A DNA stretch of 64,000 nt from Enterococcus pallens ATCC BAA-351 (GTDB taxonomy: Bacteria; Bacillota; Bacilli; Lactobacillales; Enterococcaceae), in NCBI RefSeq assembly GCF_000407485.1, contig NZ_ASWD01000001.1, forward strand, positions 1,302,001-1,366,000. The letters are read 5' to 3'. Positions 53,874-62,341 of this stretch are shown in pieces. Each line of letters starts with the position of its first letter. The first letter of the stretch is position 1. The translations under genes were made by a program, and so were the position numbers. A model generated the notes under the pieces. The model saw only the letters and a list, made by a program, of their open reading frames with translations, was not told the DNA's origin and did not search any database.

Positions 53874-55355
53874 ATGTCCAAAGCAGAAAAGGGCATGACG
53901 CTGGGTGCATTGGTCATGATGATCTTTACCTCAGTATTCGGCTTTGCCAACGGACCAGTTGCCTTTTATTTGATGGGCTATGGATCAATTGTCTTCTACG
54001 TCGTTGCAGCGATTCTATTTTTTATTCCGTTTGCATTGATGATGGCAGAGTTTGGTTCAACTATCAAAGGCGAAAACAGTGGAATGTATAAGTGGTTGGA
54101 AGTTAGTGTAGGACCACGATTTGCTTTCATTGGTACATTTATGTGGTTTGCCTCTTACGTAGTATGGATGGTATCGACGTCTTCTAAAGTTTGGATTCCG
54201 TTTACTACCGCTTTTGCCGGCAGCGACCAAACTCAAAAATTAGGGATGTTTGGCTTGAACTCAACACAAATGGTTGGTTTGCTAGCATGTCTATGGATGG
54301 TTATTGTAACGTTAGTATCCATTAAAGGGGTTAAAGGAATTGTAAAAATTACCAGCCTTGGCGGGATTGCTGTAACTAGCTTGAACGTAGTATTGATTAT
54401 TATTTCCGGTATTATTTTGGTAATTAATGGCGGCCAATTGGCACAACCATTTGACCACATTTTACATTCTCCAAATCCTAGCTACCAAAGTCCAATCGGG
54501 CTGCTTGGTTTTGCGGTATTCGCAATCTTCGCTTACGGCGGAATTGAAGCTGTCGGAGGGATGGTTGATAAAACTCAAAACCCAGAAAAAACTTTCCCTA
54601 AAGGAGTCGTATTTTCTGCGTTAGTTATTTCAGTTGGCTATGCACTAGGTATTTTCTTATGGGGTGTAAGCACAAACTGGGATGCTGTTCTTTCAGGAGA
54701 TTCAACCAACCTTGGAAACATCAGTTACGTTATGATGAATAACTTAGGAGTGGAATTTGGTAATGCACTAGGAATGAGCCAATCTGCTGCTGTAAGTTTA
54801 GGTAATTGGTTTGCCCGTTATACTGGTTTAGGTATGTTCTTGGCATACAGCGGGGCCTTCTTTACTTTAACTTATTCACCATTGAAGACTTTAATTATGG
54901 GAACACCAAAGAAATTATGGCCAAAGAAATTTACTGAATTGAATAATAATGGCATGCCTTCTTATGCAATGTGGGCACAATGTGGTATTGTTGTTGCGAT
55001 CATTTTGATTGCTTCATTTGCTACACCAGATCCATCAGCTTTCTATAATATCTTAACCTTGATGGCTAACGTATCAATGACATTGCCATACTTGTTCTTG
55101 ATCTATGCGTTTCCTAAATTTAAACAAAAAAATATGCCTCAAACCTTTGAAGTGTATAAAACAAAAAGTATGACGATGATTGTCAGCACAGTAGTCTTCT
55201 TGTTAGTATTGGGCGCGAACATCTTTACAATTTTCCAACCAATTATTGAAGGTGCAGGCGTACGTGACACTTTATGGATGATTGCCGGACCAATTGGCTT
55301 CACCCTTGTTGGGATGTTTCTTTATTCTCGATACACACATCGCGAAAAAGAGTAG
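53874..55355 (+). CDS. APC-family amino-acid transporter, YjeM-like
   Basis: A 493-residue protein with about 12 membrane helices of the glutamate:GABA-antiporter-like branch of APC transporters. MTLGALVMMIFTSVFGFANG at the N-terminus and FAIFAYGGIEAVGGMVDKTQ are close to YjeM/GadC-type proteins. The start is ATG 53874 after AAATGGAGTG. No decarboxylase gene adjoins it, so the exchanged amino acid is unknown. Confidence 0.85.
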   Translation: MSKAEKGMTLGALVMMIFTSVFGFANGPVAFYLMGYGSIVFYVVAAILFFIPFALMMAEFGSTIKGENSGMYKWLEVSVGPRFAFIGTFMWFASYVVWMVSTSSKVWIPFTTAFAGSDQTQKLGMFGLNSTQMVGLLACLWMVIVTLVSIKGVKGIVKITSLGGIAVTSLNVVLIIISGIILVINGGQLAQPFDHILHSPNPSYQSPIGLLGFAVFAIFAYGGIEAVGGMVDKTQNPEKTFPKGVVFSALVISVGYALGIFLWGVSTNWDAVLSGDSTNLGNISYVMMNNLGVEFGNALGMSQSAAVSLGNWFARYTGLGMFLAYSGAFFTLTYSPLKTLIMGTPKKLWPKKFTELNNNGMPSYAMWAQCGIVVAIILIASFATPDPSAFYNILTLMANVSMTLPYLFLIYAFPKFKQKNMPQTFEVYKTKSMTMIVSTVVFLLVLGANIFTIFQPIIEGAGVRDTLWMIAGPIGFTLVGMFLYSRYTHREKE

Positions 55356-55398
55356 GTTACGGATCTGGCAGTTTAACTGCGGGGTTCTTAATATATAC

Positions 55399-55428
55399 CA
55401 GGCACAGGAGCAATCCTGTGCCTGCTTT
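55399..55428. terminator. Hairpin between convergent genes
   Basis: CAGGCACAGG and CCTGTGCCTG are perfect 10-base arms around AGCAAT. The T-tracts on both sides are short, so termination strength is uncertain. Confidence 0.65.
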
Positions 55429-55436
55429 CGTATAAG

Positions 55437-56348
55437 CTATTCTTCCCAAAAATCCGTTATTTCCGCTAAAATTTCCTCTGAGGGTAAGATTGTTGCTTCC
55501 GTAATCGTTTTTCCTGTCTTCTGCAAATAATGTTCAATCATATAGTAACCGCAGGCATAGCCGGCACAAAATGGTAAGCCGACAGGAAAATAATTGTTCA
55601 TTTCAGCAATCTCATCACCATAAAGATAAGCAGTTAAATTCTCCATTCCCGAAACATCCAACGCCTCTTTAATCAAAGGCTTAATATACTCCTTCAAGCT
55701 TTCCATAGATACTTTGCTGACCCAAGGGCCTAATTTTTCTTTGCCATAAATGGAAGTTGCATAATTCTCTGCCAAGCCTTCACTTATCATCATTTCTGCT
55801 AGTGTAATATCGTCTCGCCATTCAATAAATTGGAAACGGACGTTGTGATTGCACTCATGAGCCAATGCAGCCGGCATGCGATCTAAAGTGAAAGTATTCG
55901 GATAAATCGCTCCCCAAATATACCCAGGAATTCCACCATCTCCAGAATAACCGTCACTCAAAATAGTGTAAGGACTTTTAGGATCTGCCAGCATAATCGT
56001 ATAGAGATATTCCTGTATGGGTAATGAAATACCCGCTTTTTCAAAACGTCCCAGACCATCTTCAATCGCTTTTTGACAAGTTTGCCAAAAATTATCCTGC
56101 GAAAGTAAAGCTACATTATCCTGCTGGCTTTCATCGATTTTTTCTGGTGCTAAGTATCCCAACATAGTACTAGCCATGATGACATCATAGCCATTTTCCT
56201 GTTTGGCTTTGAGAGGAATACGATAAATCTCTAGTTTCTTTTCAAACGGCTTCATTAGTTCATAACGGTAAATATCGTTCCGTTTTTCTATCGATGCTGC
56301 GATCATTTTTTGATAAACATGATCAGAGCGAATGCCACGAATATTCAT
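55437..56348 (-). CDS. DUF2268-like zinc metallopeptidase
   Basis: A 303-residue protein with a gluzincin-like site: HECNH at 164-168 (HExxH) and a downstream SEGLAENYA with E190 or E194 as third ligand. This layout fits DUF2268, predicted Zn-dependent proteases. There is no signal peptide, so it is probably cytosolic. The start at 56348 lies 8 bases after AGGAG; the in-frame ATG at 56357 would abut the ribosome site. It stands alone and its substrate is unknown. Confidence 0.75.
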   Translation of the reverse strand: MNIRGIRSDHVYQKMIAASIEKRNDIYRYELMKPFEKKLEIYRIPLKAKQENGYDVIMASTMLGYLAPEKIDESQQDNVALLSQDNFWQTCQKAIEDGLGRFEKAGISLPIQEYLYTIMLADPKSPYTILSDGYSGDGGIPGYIWGAIYPNTFTLDRMPAALAHECNHNVRFQFIEWRDDITLAEMMISEGLAENYATSIYGKEKLGPWVSKVSMESLKEYIKPLIKEALDVSGMENLTAYLYGDEIAEMNNYFPVGLPFCAGYACGYYMIEHYLQKTGKTITEATILPSEEILAEITDFWEE

Positions 56349-56447
56349 TTCCTTCATCTCCTTTTCGATAGTTTTACTATAGTGGTTGACGTTGCGTAAA
56401 GGTCAAGCTGTTTTTGCTATTTTTTTAAATGAGGCTAAAAATATCCG

Positions 56448-56476
56448 TTGACAGTTGAATGAAAGCGTGTTAATCT
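56448..56476 (+). promoter_or_regulatory. Promoter and cre-like site of the second antiterminator-controlled PTS operon
   Basis: TTGACA (56448-56453) is followed after 17 bases by TAATCT (56471-56476). TGAAAGCGTGTTAA (56460-56473) resembles a cre site with two mismatches and overlaps the spacer and -10 box. Confidence 0.6.
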
Positions 56477-56478
56477 CT

Positions 56479-56519
56479 AATTGTTCAATTGAATAAGTAT
56501 CGTAATGGGAAACCTAGAT
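56479..56519 (+). promoter_or_regulatory. Upstream RAT-like element
   Basis: AATTGTTCAATTG, a spacer and GGGAAACCTAGAT resemble the two ends of a RAT, but no terminator overlaps it. It is analogous to the extra element at 14781. Confidence 0.35.
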
Positions 56520-56549
56520 ACCTCTTTACAAGAGATTGTATTGAGTCAA

Positions 56550-56585
56550 GGGTAGTAATCGTATTAATTTATGAGCTAGACCTAT
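56550..56585 (+). promoter_or_regulatory. RAT-like antiterminator site
   Basis: GGGTAGTAATCG, a spacer and GAGCTAGACCTATC resemble the RAT before licT at 14836 and overlap the 5' arm of the following terminator. Confidence 0.5.
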
Positions 56586-56613
56586 CTTCCAATGGGGGAG
56601 ATAGGTCTTTTTG
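56578..56613 (+). terminator. Leader terminator of the second PTS operon
   Basis: AGACCTATCT and AGATAGGTCT are perfect 10-base arms followed by TTTTTG. Confidence 0.9.
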
Positions 56614-56632
56614 TCTTCCGGGGGGCGAAAAA

Positions 56633-57475
56633 ATGATTATTAAGAAAATTTTGAACAACAATTTTTTAATTGTTGAAGAAAACAATGTTGAGAAAATTAT
56701 TATGGGGCGAGGAATAGCCTTCAATAAAAAAGTTGGTCAAAAAGTCGATCAAAATCGTATTCAAAAGGAATTTGTGACGACAAATTCTGAGTTTGGCAAT
56801 AAATTAGCTTTTTTAATTAACAATGTACCGATGGAAATATTTCAGGTAGTTGAGGAAATCGTTGAGCTCTATAAAAAAGAGTTTGATAAAGAAATTAGTG
56901 ATGCAATTTATTTGTCGTTATCAGATCATCTAAATTTTTCTTTGACACGATCAAAGGAAGAATATACTTATAAAAATATGCTGATTTGGGACATTCATAA
57001 TTTTTATCCTAAAGAGTATCAAATCGGTATATATGGTAGAAACCGCATCAACCAGCTGTTTAGTTTAGATATACCTAAGGAGGAAGCGGGATTTATTACA
57101 CTGCATTTACTTAATGCAGACCTTAGTGCTGGAGATCCAGGCGAGATTCAAAATATCATTCAAATTGTTCAGGAGGTAACGGATATCATTCGCTATTACT
57201 TTGGAATTGAATTTGAAACCGAGTCGCTATATTATCAGAGATTGATTACACACGTGCGTTTTTTCGCTCAACGAGTAATTAAGGGAGTTGCTGGTTCGGA
57301 AGGTTTAGATAATGAAGAGTTGCTGTCGATGATCAAAGAAAAATATATTGAAACCTACCGATGTGTTCTCAAAATTGAAAAGCACATTGCCAAAAAATAT
57401 GATTTTAAGTTGTCAGCAGAAGAAAAAATGTATTTAACCTTGCACATACAAAAGATTATCTTTGAAAGAGAATAG
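56633..57475 (+). CDS. BglG/LicT-family transcription antiterminator (second copy)
   Basis: A 280-residue antiterminator, paralogous to LicT at 14.9 kb. The RNA-binding CAT domain (MIIKKILNNNFLIVEE) is followed by two PRDs with the expected histidines H99 and H158 in PRD1, H207 in PRD2 and a last His in LTLHIQKI. The start is ATG 56633 after GGGGGGCG; the longer frame from 56489 runs through the leader terminator and is not credible. It should act on the RAT/terminator at 56.55 kb to express the following PTS. Confidence 0.9.
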   Translation: MIIKKILNNNFLIVEENNVEKIIMGRGIAFNKKVGQKVDQNRIQKEFVTTNSEFGNKLAFLINNVPMEIFQVVEEIVELYKKEFDKEISDAIYLSLSDHLNFSLTRSKEEYTYKNMLIWDIHNFYPKEYQIGIYGRNRINQLFSLDIPKEEAGFITLHLLNADLSAGDPGEIQNIIQIVQEVTDIIRYYFGIEFETESLYYQRLITHVRFFAQRVIKGVAGSEGLDNEELLSMIKEKYIETYRCVLKIEKHIAKKYDFKLSAEEKMYLTLHIQKIIFERE

Positions 57476-57487
57476 GAGCCGAAAAGA

Positions 57488-58951
57488 ATGAGAAAATATG
57501 ATGCCTTAGTCCAGTTCATTATTGAAAAAATTGGCGGGAAAGATAATGTTTCAGGAGTTACTCACTGCATGACCCGTTTGCGATTTACTTTAAACGATGC
57601 AGGAAAAGTGGATGAACAGGCTTTGCTGAAGCATGCAGAAATTATTACAGCTCAATATTCAGGTGGGCAGTATCAGGTAGTTATTGGCACACATGTAGCG
57701 GATGTTTATGCTGAGGTTGTTGAAGCACTTGGAAGTAGTTCCTACGTTCAAGAACAATCAGAAGACGAAGAGCAAAAAGGGTTAGTCAATCGTTCTATTG
57801 AAATCATTACTAAAGTAATTACACCAACATTAGGGATTTTAATCGCGGCCAGTCTAGTATTAGGAATTCAATCAATTTTAACTATTGCTAATCTAACTGG
57901 GCCAGATCAAGGGGAATCAATTATCCTGAATGCTTTAGGAAATGCACTGTTTACCTTCTTCCCAATCATTCTTGGGTACACGAGTGCTAAGGCCTTCAAG
58001 TCGGATGGTTTTATCGGTATGATGATTGGAGCAACACTGGTGTTTCCATCAATTCTAGCGGATTTAACTTCGGGCGACCCTTTGTACACCTTGTTTAATC
58101 ACACAATTTTTGCAACACCAGTATTTAAAACATTCTTTGGTTTGCCGATTATTTTTCCAGAAAATGGCTATACTTCGACTGTGATTCCGATCATTTTAGC
58201 GATGTTTTTTATTTCCAAGGTTGAGAAAAAACTAATACAAGTGATCCCTAAAGTTTTACGCTTTACGCTGGTTCCATTAATTACGTTACTAATCGGTATA
58301 CCAGCAACAATTTTACTTTTTGGACCATTAGCTAACTTTGCTAGTGCACTTATTTCAGCAGCTATCAGCTTTTTATATGGGGACTCACCAATCGTGACGG
58401 GGTTCGTTGTCGGATTGTTGTATCAACCATTAGTACTATTAGGTTTACATTGGCCAGTGATCGCTTTAGGAATAAACAACTTGGCTACTCAAGGCTATGA
58501 TCAGTTAATGCCGATGATCTATACCGTCCCTTTTGCCCAAATGGCGGTAGTCTTTGCAGTGTACTTGAGGACAGTGAGCAAAAAGGAAAAATCAATTTGC
58601 ATTTCAGCGATTATTTCGACTGTCTTTTGTATCATTGAGCCAGCAATGTATGGAGTAACCTTACCAGTGAAGAAACGTTTCTTTATAAGCTGCTTGGCTA
58701 GTGCTGTTGGTGGTGTAATTATTGCTGCCTTTAATGTACCAAACTATGCTAGTACCATTGGGTTATTTGGAATTGGTGGTTTTATTAATCCAGCTAACGC
58801 TGATTATTCTGGCTTCACTATTGCTGTGATTGCTACAGTAGCTACTTTAGCTGTTGGCTTTGTTCTGGGCTATTTGACCTATAATGACACAAAGAAGATA
58901 GAGAAAAATGAAGCAAACGAGACGGTAATTGCAGAAAAAAAGTTAGCATAG
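57488..58951 (+). CDS. PTS EIIBC component, beta-glucoside/sucrose superfamily
   Basis: A 487-residue permease. EIIB has C27 in THCMTRLRF; EIIC has about ten helices (GLHWPVIALGINN, EPAMYGVTLPVKKRFF). It ends in a charged linker and a stop at 58949-58951. An A AAA AAG heptamer (58936-58942) lies in the correct phase three codons before the stop. Slipping back one base there would continue into the EIIA frame and give a 631-residue EIIBCA protein, close in size to BglP (614). The substrate is not clear: no phosphoglycosidase follows, only an ADP-ribosylglycohydrolase-type gene. Confidence 0.88.
   Translation: MRKYDALVQFIIEKIGGKDNVSGVTHCMTRLRFTLNDAGKVDEQALLKHAEIITAQYSGGQYQVVIGTHVADVYAEVVEALGSSSYVQEQSEDEEQKGLVNRSIEIITKVITPTLGILIAASLVLGIQSILTIANLTGPDQGESIILNALGNALFTFFPIILGYTSAKAFKSDGFIGMMIGATLVFPSILADLTSGDPLYTLFNHTIFATPVFKTFFGLPIIFPENGYTSTVIPIILAMFFISKVEKKLIQVIPKVLRFTLVPLITLLIGIPATILLFGPLANFASALISAAISFLYGDSPIVTGFVVGLLYQPLVLLGLHWPVIALGINNLATQGYDQLMPMIYTVPFAQMAVVFAVYLRTVSKKEKSICISAIISTVFCIIEPAMYGVTLPVKKRFFISCLASAVGGVIIAAFNVPNYASTIGLFGIGGFINPANADYSGFTIAVIATVATLAVGFVLGYLTYNDTKKIEKNEANETVIAEKKLA
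58936..58942 (+). other. A AAA AAG heptamer, candidate -1 frameshift site
   Basis: The heptamer is in the X XXY YYZ phase relative to EIIBC (zero-frame codons AAA AAG). The -1 frame downstream encodes EIIA. CTCACC (58953-58958) can pair with GGTGAG (59023-59028), but no compact stem-loop is obvious, so a simple indel in an A-run remains possible. Confidence 0.5.
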
Positions 58952-59382
58952 GCTCACCACTTTTTGGGAAAGTTTTTTCATTAAAATCCGTTCCTTTACA
59001 TCCTCTAGCTCAAGGTATTTTAGGTGAGGGGGTGGTGGTGCTGCCTTATGAAGGGAAATTGGTGGCACCCTTTGCTGGAGAGGTTGTCAGTATTTTACCT
59101 AATCAACATGTAATCACTTTGCGAAGCGAGAAAGGAACGGAGCTATTGATTCATTTGGGGATTAATAGTAAAAAGGCGGCTAATGATCTGTTTAAATTAA
59201 ATAAAATGGCTGGCGACCAAATCTATCCTGGAGAAAGCTTGATTGAATTTGATTTAACTCTGTTGAAAGAATTAGGAATAGATTCCCGAAGCATGATTAT
59301 TCTTTTAGAAGCAGAGGGAGAGTTTATTTGGAAAGAAGAGTTGAATTATTTGGAAACCTTTGTAGAAATTGAGGAGAAATGA
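58942..59382 (+). CDS. PTS EIIA domain, in the -1 frame relative to EIIBC
   Basis: The -1 frame is open from the end of EIIBC to TGA 59380-59382. It encodes an EIIA-Glc-type domain from its normal beginning (GSPLFGKVFSLKSVPLHPLA), through ILPNQHVITL and LLIHLGIN with both histidines. The only start-like codon is a run of GTGs near 59026-59032; starting there would lose about 30 residues of the domain core. The region after the second His (GINSKKAANDLFKL) differs from the usual GIDTVxLxG, so it is a divergent EIIA. It could be made by frameshifting as an EIIBCA fusion, by reinitiation as a shortened protein, or be a frameshifted gene. Confidence 0.7.
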   Translation, partial: VSIGSPLFGKVFSLKSVPLHPLAQGILGEGVVVLPYEGKLVAPFAGEVVSILPNQHVITLRSEKGTELLIHLGINSKKAANDLFKLNKMAGDQIYPGESLIEFDLTLLKELGIDSRSMIILLEAEGEFIWKEELNYLETFVEIEEK

Positions 59383-59383
59383 A

Positions 59384-60409
59384 ATGGAACAATTAACGAG
59401 GCGCTTAAAAGGAATTCTAATTGGCGGGGCTCTTGGTGATGCGATGGGAATGCCAACGGAGCTTTGGACGCAGCAAATGATTCAAGAGGAATTTCCAAAT
59501 GGTATTACTAATTTTATGCCAGCCATGAATAAAGGATCCGTGTTGAGAGATATGATTGCTGGTCAAGTAACTGACGATACCATTAATACGAGATTTATTA
59601 TTGATATGTTGGTTAAGCATCGAGGTGTAATTGATGTAGAAACTTATATTGAACAGTTACGAATCTGGAGCAAAGACTCTCAGTTGGCTGAACTAGTTTC
59701 TGGCCCAAGTACTAGAAAAGCATTAGCTATGATGGACGAAGGGATTCCATTATCACAAACAGGACGCTTTGGGACAACCAATGGTGCAGCTATGAAGATT
59801 GCACCGATAGGTATGTTGGCGGATTATCGAGATATGCCTGATTTAGTCGAAAAGGTTCAACAAATTTGTATTCCGACACACAATACTTCTGTTGCAATTG
59901 CAGGAGCTAGTAGTATAGCAGCCGCGATTAGCTATGTTGCTTCAGGGAAAAATGATTTGAATGAAATGCTCGAAATTGCTAAACAGTCGATTCAATTAGG
60001 AATGGAGAAAGGTTATGAAGTCGCTACCGCTTCCTTAAGTAGAAGAATAGAAACTGTCATTGAATTAGTTGGAAAAAAAGAACAGAATGTCGTAATGAAC
60101 GAGCTTTATGACTTGTGGGGAACCGGTGTAGAGACGATTGAAACCATTCCTTGTGTGTTCGCCATTGTAAGACTAGCAGAAGGCAGTCCGATAAAAGCGG
60201 CACAATTAGCTGCGAGCTTGGGAGGAGATACTGATACAATTGGAGCAATTGCTGCTGGAATTTGCGGAGGGATAAATCCTGATTTTCCATCTACGGTAAT
60301 TGAGACATTGGAAACAGTCAATGAATTGAATTTTGAAGGAATGGCTGAAGCAATGGTCCCTTTTTCTCCGTACTATAAGGCGGATGCGTGTGCTGATCAA
60401 ATTATTTAA
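59384..60409 (+). CDS. ADP-ribosylglycohydrolase-family protein
   Basis: A 341-residue DraG-type hydrolase. Motifs for the two-metal centre are present: GDAMGMPTE near the N-terminus, TDDT at 63-66 and GGDTDTIGAI (280-289). The family cleaves N- or O-glycosidic bonds of ADP-ribose, but members within sugar operons (for example next to kinases and transporters) probably act on other ribosides. It begins 1 base after the EIIA stop with GAGGAG upstream, so it belongs to the PTS operon and may hydrolyse the imported phosphorylated compound. This substrate link is inference. Confidence 0.88.
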   Translation: MEQLTRRLKGILIGGALGDAMGMPTELWTQQMIQEEFPNGITNFMPAMNKGSVLRDMIAGQVTDDTINTRFIIDMLVKHRGVIDVETYIEQLRIWSKDSQLAELVSGPSTRKALAMMDEGIPLSQTGRFGTTNGAAMKIAPIGMLADYRDMPDLVEKVQQICIPTHNTSVAIAGASSIAAAISYVASGKNDLNEMLEIAKQSIQLGMEKGYEVATASLSRRIETVIELVGKKEQNVVMNELYDLWGTGVETIETIPCVFAIVRLAEGSPIKAAQLAASLGGDTDTIGAIAAGICGGINPDFPSTVIETLETVNELNFEGMAEAMVPFSPYYKADACADQII

Positions 60410-60661
60410 AAAGACTGAAGTCTATCAGACGATTGATGGGGAGCAGCGCCCCTTTGACAAAATTTTTAGATTCGGTTTTTCACAAAAAATTGGTGGGGAA
60501 CAGCTTTGGTGTGAGGACTTGAGAAGAGGAGTTAAGCAGTCTTATTAAAGGAATTATGAACATATCTTTCTACTAAAGATGCGTTGATAGTCCAAAGTAA
60601 TGTAGGAATAGAAATACTTCTCCATATTAAAATTGATACAGTCAAAATAGTATTTTACATT
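60384..60661 (+). pseudogene. Broken PTS EIIA-Glc-type gene
   Basis: Two adjacent frames together spell an EIIA related to the intact copy at 61844. The first, overlapping the end of the preceding gene, reads LIKLFKKTEVYQTIDGEQ and then FSQKIGG (compare KLFKKKVPVYQPVSG and SSEMMG), with a stop at 60546. About 20 bases further the same frame reads EHIFL; then a shift of frame gives TKDALIVQSNVGIEILLHIK and IDTVK before a stop. The active-site His of TKHA is replaced by Asp. Stops, a frameshift and the missing C-terminal third show that it is inactive. Confidence 0.72.
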
Positions 60662-61076
60662 TAGATTTAAAAAATCGTATTGGTTTGGAGTTATGGCTTA
60701 TTTGCTTAATCTTCAATCTAGAAACAGTTACACACATTTTACTAAGTGATAAAAGTCAATTAGGCACGAGCTCTAAAATTCATTTCTAGGATTATCATTT
60801 AGTCTATAGGTTTTCAGTTGTGTTATTGGAGTTAGCAATGGTACGTATTCATTAGAAAGATTAGGAAGTGCTGACCTAGAAGCTACGAGCCTAGCATTAA
60901 GTAAAAAAATTTTAGTTTAGATAAAATCCGAATAGCTATCGATAATCTTTTAGTTACTGTTGGTTTGCCATTAACCGCATCAATTAAAATAGGAATGAAT
61001 TTATTTGTGGTTGCAACCAAAGATTTTTATCTGTTTCAGGCTATCAAATTTCAAATACAATCTTTTAATAGCTGAT
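60662..61076. other. Decayed coding-like DNA
   Basis: About 400 bases without an intact ORF. Short coherent stretches exist, for example one reading GVSNGTYSLERLGSADLEAT near 60830-60890 and another reading LLVTVGLPLTASIKIGMNLF near 60950-61010, interrupted by stops and frame changes. They look like remains of one or two genes that I cannot identify. Confidence 0.4.
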
Positions 61077-61124
61077 AAAAGAGACTGGAAGAAAAAGTTT
61101 CAAGTTCTTCTAATCTCTTTTATT
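61077..61124 (+). terminator. Terminator of the decayed region
   Basis: AAAAGAGACTGGAAGAA and TTCTTCTAATCTCTTTT pair with small mismatches, followed by ATTAAAA. Its retention marks the former end of the PTS transcript. Confidence 0.8.
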
Positions 61125-61204
61125 AAAAAATACAGTGAAATCGAAAACAGGGTCTTGGTGAATTAATCTTTTCCTGCTATGATAGGCATCAAGGAAGTGA
61201 AGAT

Positions 61205-61654
61205 TTGAACCTACATAATTTATTAACAGTGGAGAGTTTGTTCTCCAATCTAATTGTTTTTATTGTGGCCGTGTTGTTGACAAACTGGTGGCATAAGCGG
61301 AATAAAAAAGTATCTAAGCCGGTAAATGAAGCGTCTCAACCTATTCGCAATGAAACACCGATCCACATTTTGCGTACGTATCGAGAGGATACCAAACGTT
61401 TTGGTTTTGCTTATTTGGAAAAACATACCCCAGCTATTATTCAAGCATTACAAAAACAGTCCCAGTATCCTTCCGCTGAAGGCATTTCTCAAGAAGAACT
61501 GGAGGCTGTTATTGCAACTTTAAAGGGGTACTTGAATGAGATGAATCAGATTGAAGCAGACGAGAACGAGCAAGAGAAATACAAGATAATGGTGCTAAAC
61601 TATGTTAATAAAACTTTGATTCGTTGGCGACAGCTATCGCAAGAGGTAACATGA
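61205..61654 (+). CDS. Uncharacterised N-terminally anchored protein
   Basis: A 149-residue protein beginning with TTG after AAGGAAGTGAAG. It has one N-terminal membrane helix (about 12-27, FSNLIVFIVAVLLTNWW), then a basic stretch and a mostly helical, charged cytosolic part of about 110 residues. I do not recognise the family. Its weak start codon is supported by the ribosome site and by the membrane helix beginning soon after. Confidence 0.6.
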   Translation: MNLHNLLTVESLFSNLIVFIVAVLLTNWWHKRNKKVSKPVNEASQPIRNETPIHILRTYREDTKRFGFAYLEKHTPAIIQALQKQSQYPSAEGISQEELEAVIATLKGYLNEMNQIEADENEQEKYKIMVLNYVNKTLIRWRQLSQEVT

Positions 61655-61689
61655 GGAGCGTTTCTTTTTTAGGAGCGTTTTTTCTTTCT
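61655..61689 (+). repeat. Imperfect tandem repeat after the anchored-protein gene
   Basis: AGGAGCGTTTCTTTTTT is followed directly by AGGAGCGTTTTTTCTTT. There is no clear stem, so it is recorded as a T-rich repeat that may aid termination. Confidence 0.4.
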
Positions 61690-61731
61690 TTTTTCTAGTA
61701 AACCATGTCACAATCGATAAAAATACGTTAT

Positions 61732-61737
61732 TATAAT
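61732..61737 (+). promoter_or_regulatory. -10 box of the stand-alone EIIA gene
   Basis: A perfect TATAAT lies about 107 bases before the TTG start; the -35 region is poor. The implied leader of about 100 bases shows no known RNA motif. Confidence 0.4.
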
Positions 61738-61843
61738 GAGGTAAGGCTGTCATGAGTTGACTAATTAATAGTACCCATGATTTTCCTGCAGCTATTCAAA
61801 TCGTCCAAGAGGTTTCATAGTAGGACAATAAGGAGGAAGTTCT

Positions 61844-62305
61844 TTGTTTAACAAATTATTCAAGAAAAAAGTACCAGTTTATCAACCAGTTTCTGGGAAA
61901 GTTGTTTCGTTGCAAGAGGTAGCGGATGAAGTATTTTCTAGTGAAATGATGGGAATCGGATTTGCGGTTCAACCAGATTCCAGCGAAATTGTTTCACCAA
62001 TTAACGGCACAATTGATAGCGTTTTTCCAACGAAACATGCGTTAACGATCAAAGGTGATAAAGGCTTGGAAATATTAATCCATATTGGAACAGACACAGT
62101 GGAGTTGAACGGAGAAGGCTTTGATATTGCGGTTAAGGCGGGGGACAAAGTAACAGCTCAGCAAAAATTAGGAACCGTTGACTTTGACTCAATCAAGGCT
62201 GCGGGCAAAGGCACTGATGTAATGGTGATTTTCCCGAGTTTAGATAAAGCTGAAAAAGAGAAGTTCGATCTATCAAACCAAAGTGATGTAGTAGTAGAAT
62301 TATAA
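61844..62305 (+). CDS. crr: Stand-alone PTS EIIA-Glc-type protein
   Basis: A 153-residue single-domain EIIA. The active-site histidines are H65 in FPTKHALTI and H80 in ILIHIGTDTVEL. It starts with TTG, 8 bases after AAGGAGG, and has its own terminator. Free EIIA-Glc proteins phosphorylate EIIBC permeases that lack their own EIIA. It could complement the upstream EIIBC if the -1 frame EIIA is not made, and it is the intact relative of the fragments at 46.8 and 60.4 kb. Confidence 0.92.
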   Translation: MFNKLFKKKVPVYQPVSGKVVSLQEVADEVFSSEMMGIGFAVQPDSSEIVSPINGTIDSVFPTKHALTIKGDKGLEILIHIGTDTVELNGEGFDIAVKAGDKVTAQQKLGTVDFDSIKAAGKGTDVMVIFPSLDKAEKEKFDLSNQSDVVVEL

Positions 62306-62312
62306 TAGAAGA

Positions 62313-62341
62313 AAGATGGTCAGTGATGACTGTCTTTTTTT
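62313..62341 (+). terminator. Terminator of the EIIA gene
   Basis: AGATGGTCAGT and GACTGTCTTT pair around GAT with a T-run after. Confidence 0.82.

Noticed and set aside
56489-56632. N-terminal extension of the second LicT-like gene
   Set aside because: It would translate through the leader terminator; all BglG-family proteins begin at the MIIKK motif at 56633.
60333-60548. 71-codon ORF overlapping the end of the ADP-ribosylglycohydrolase gene
   Set aside because: Its first 17 codons are the other frame of the enzyme; the remainder is the broken EIIA remnant reported as a pseudogene.
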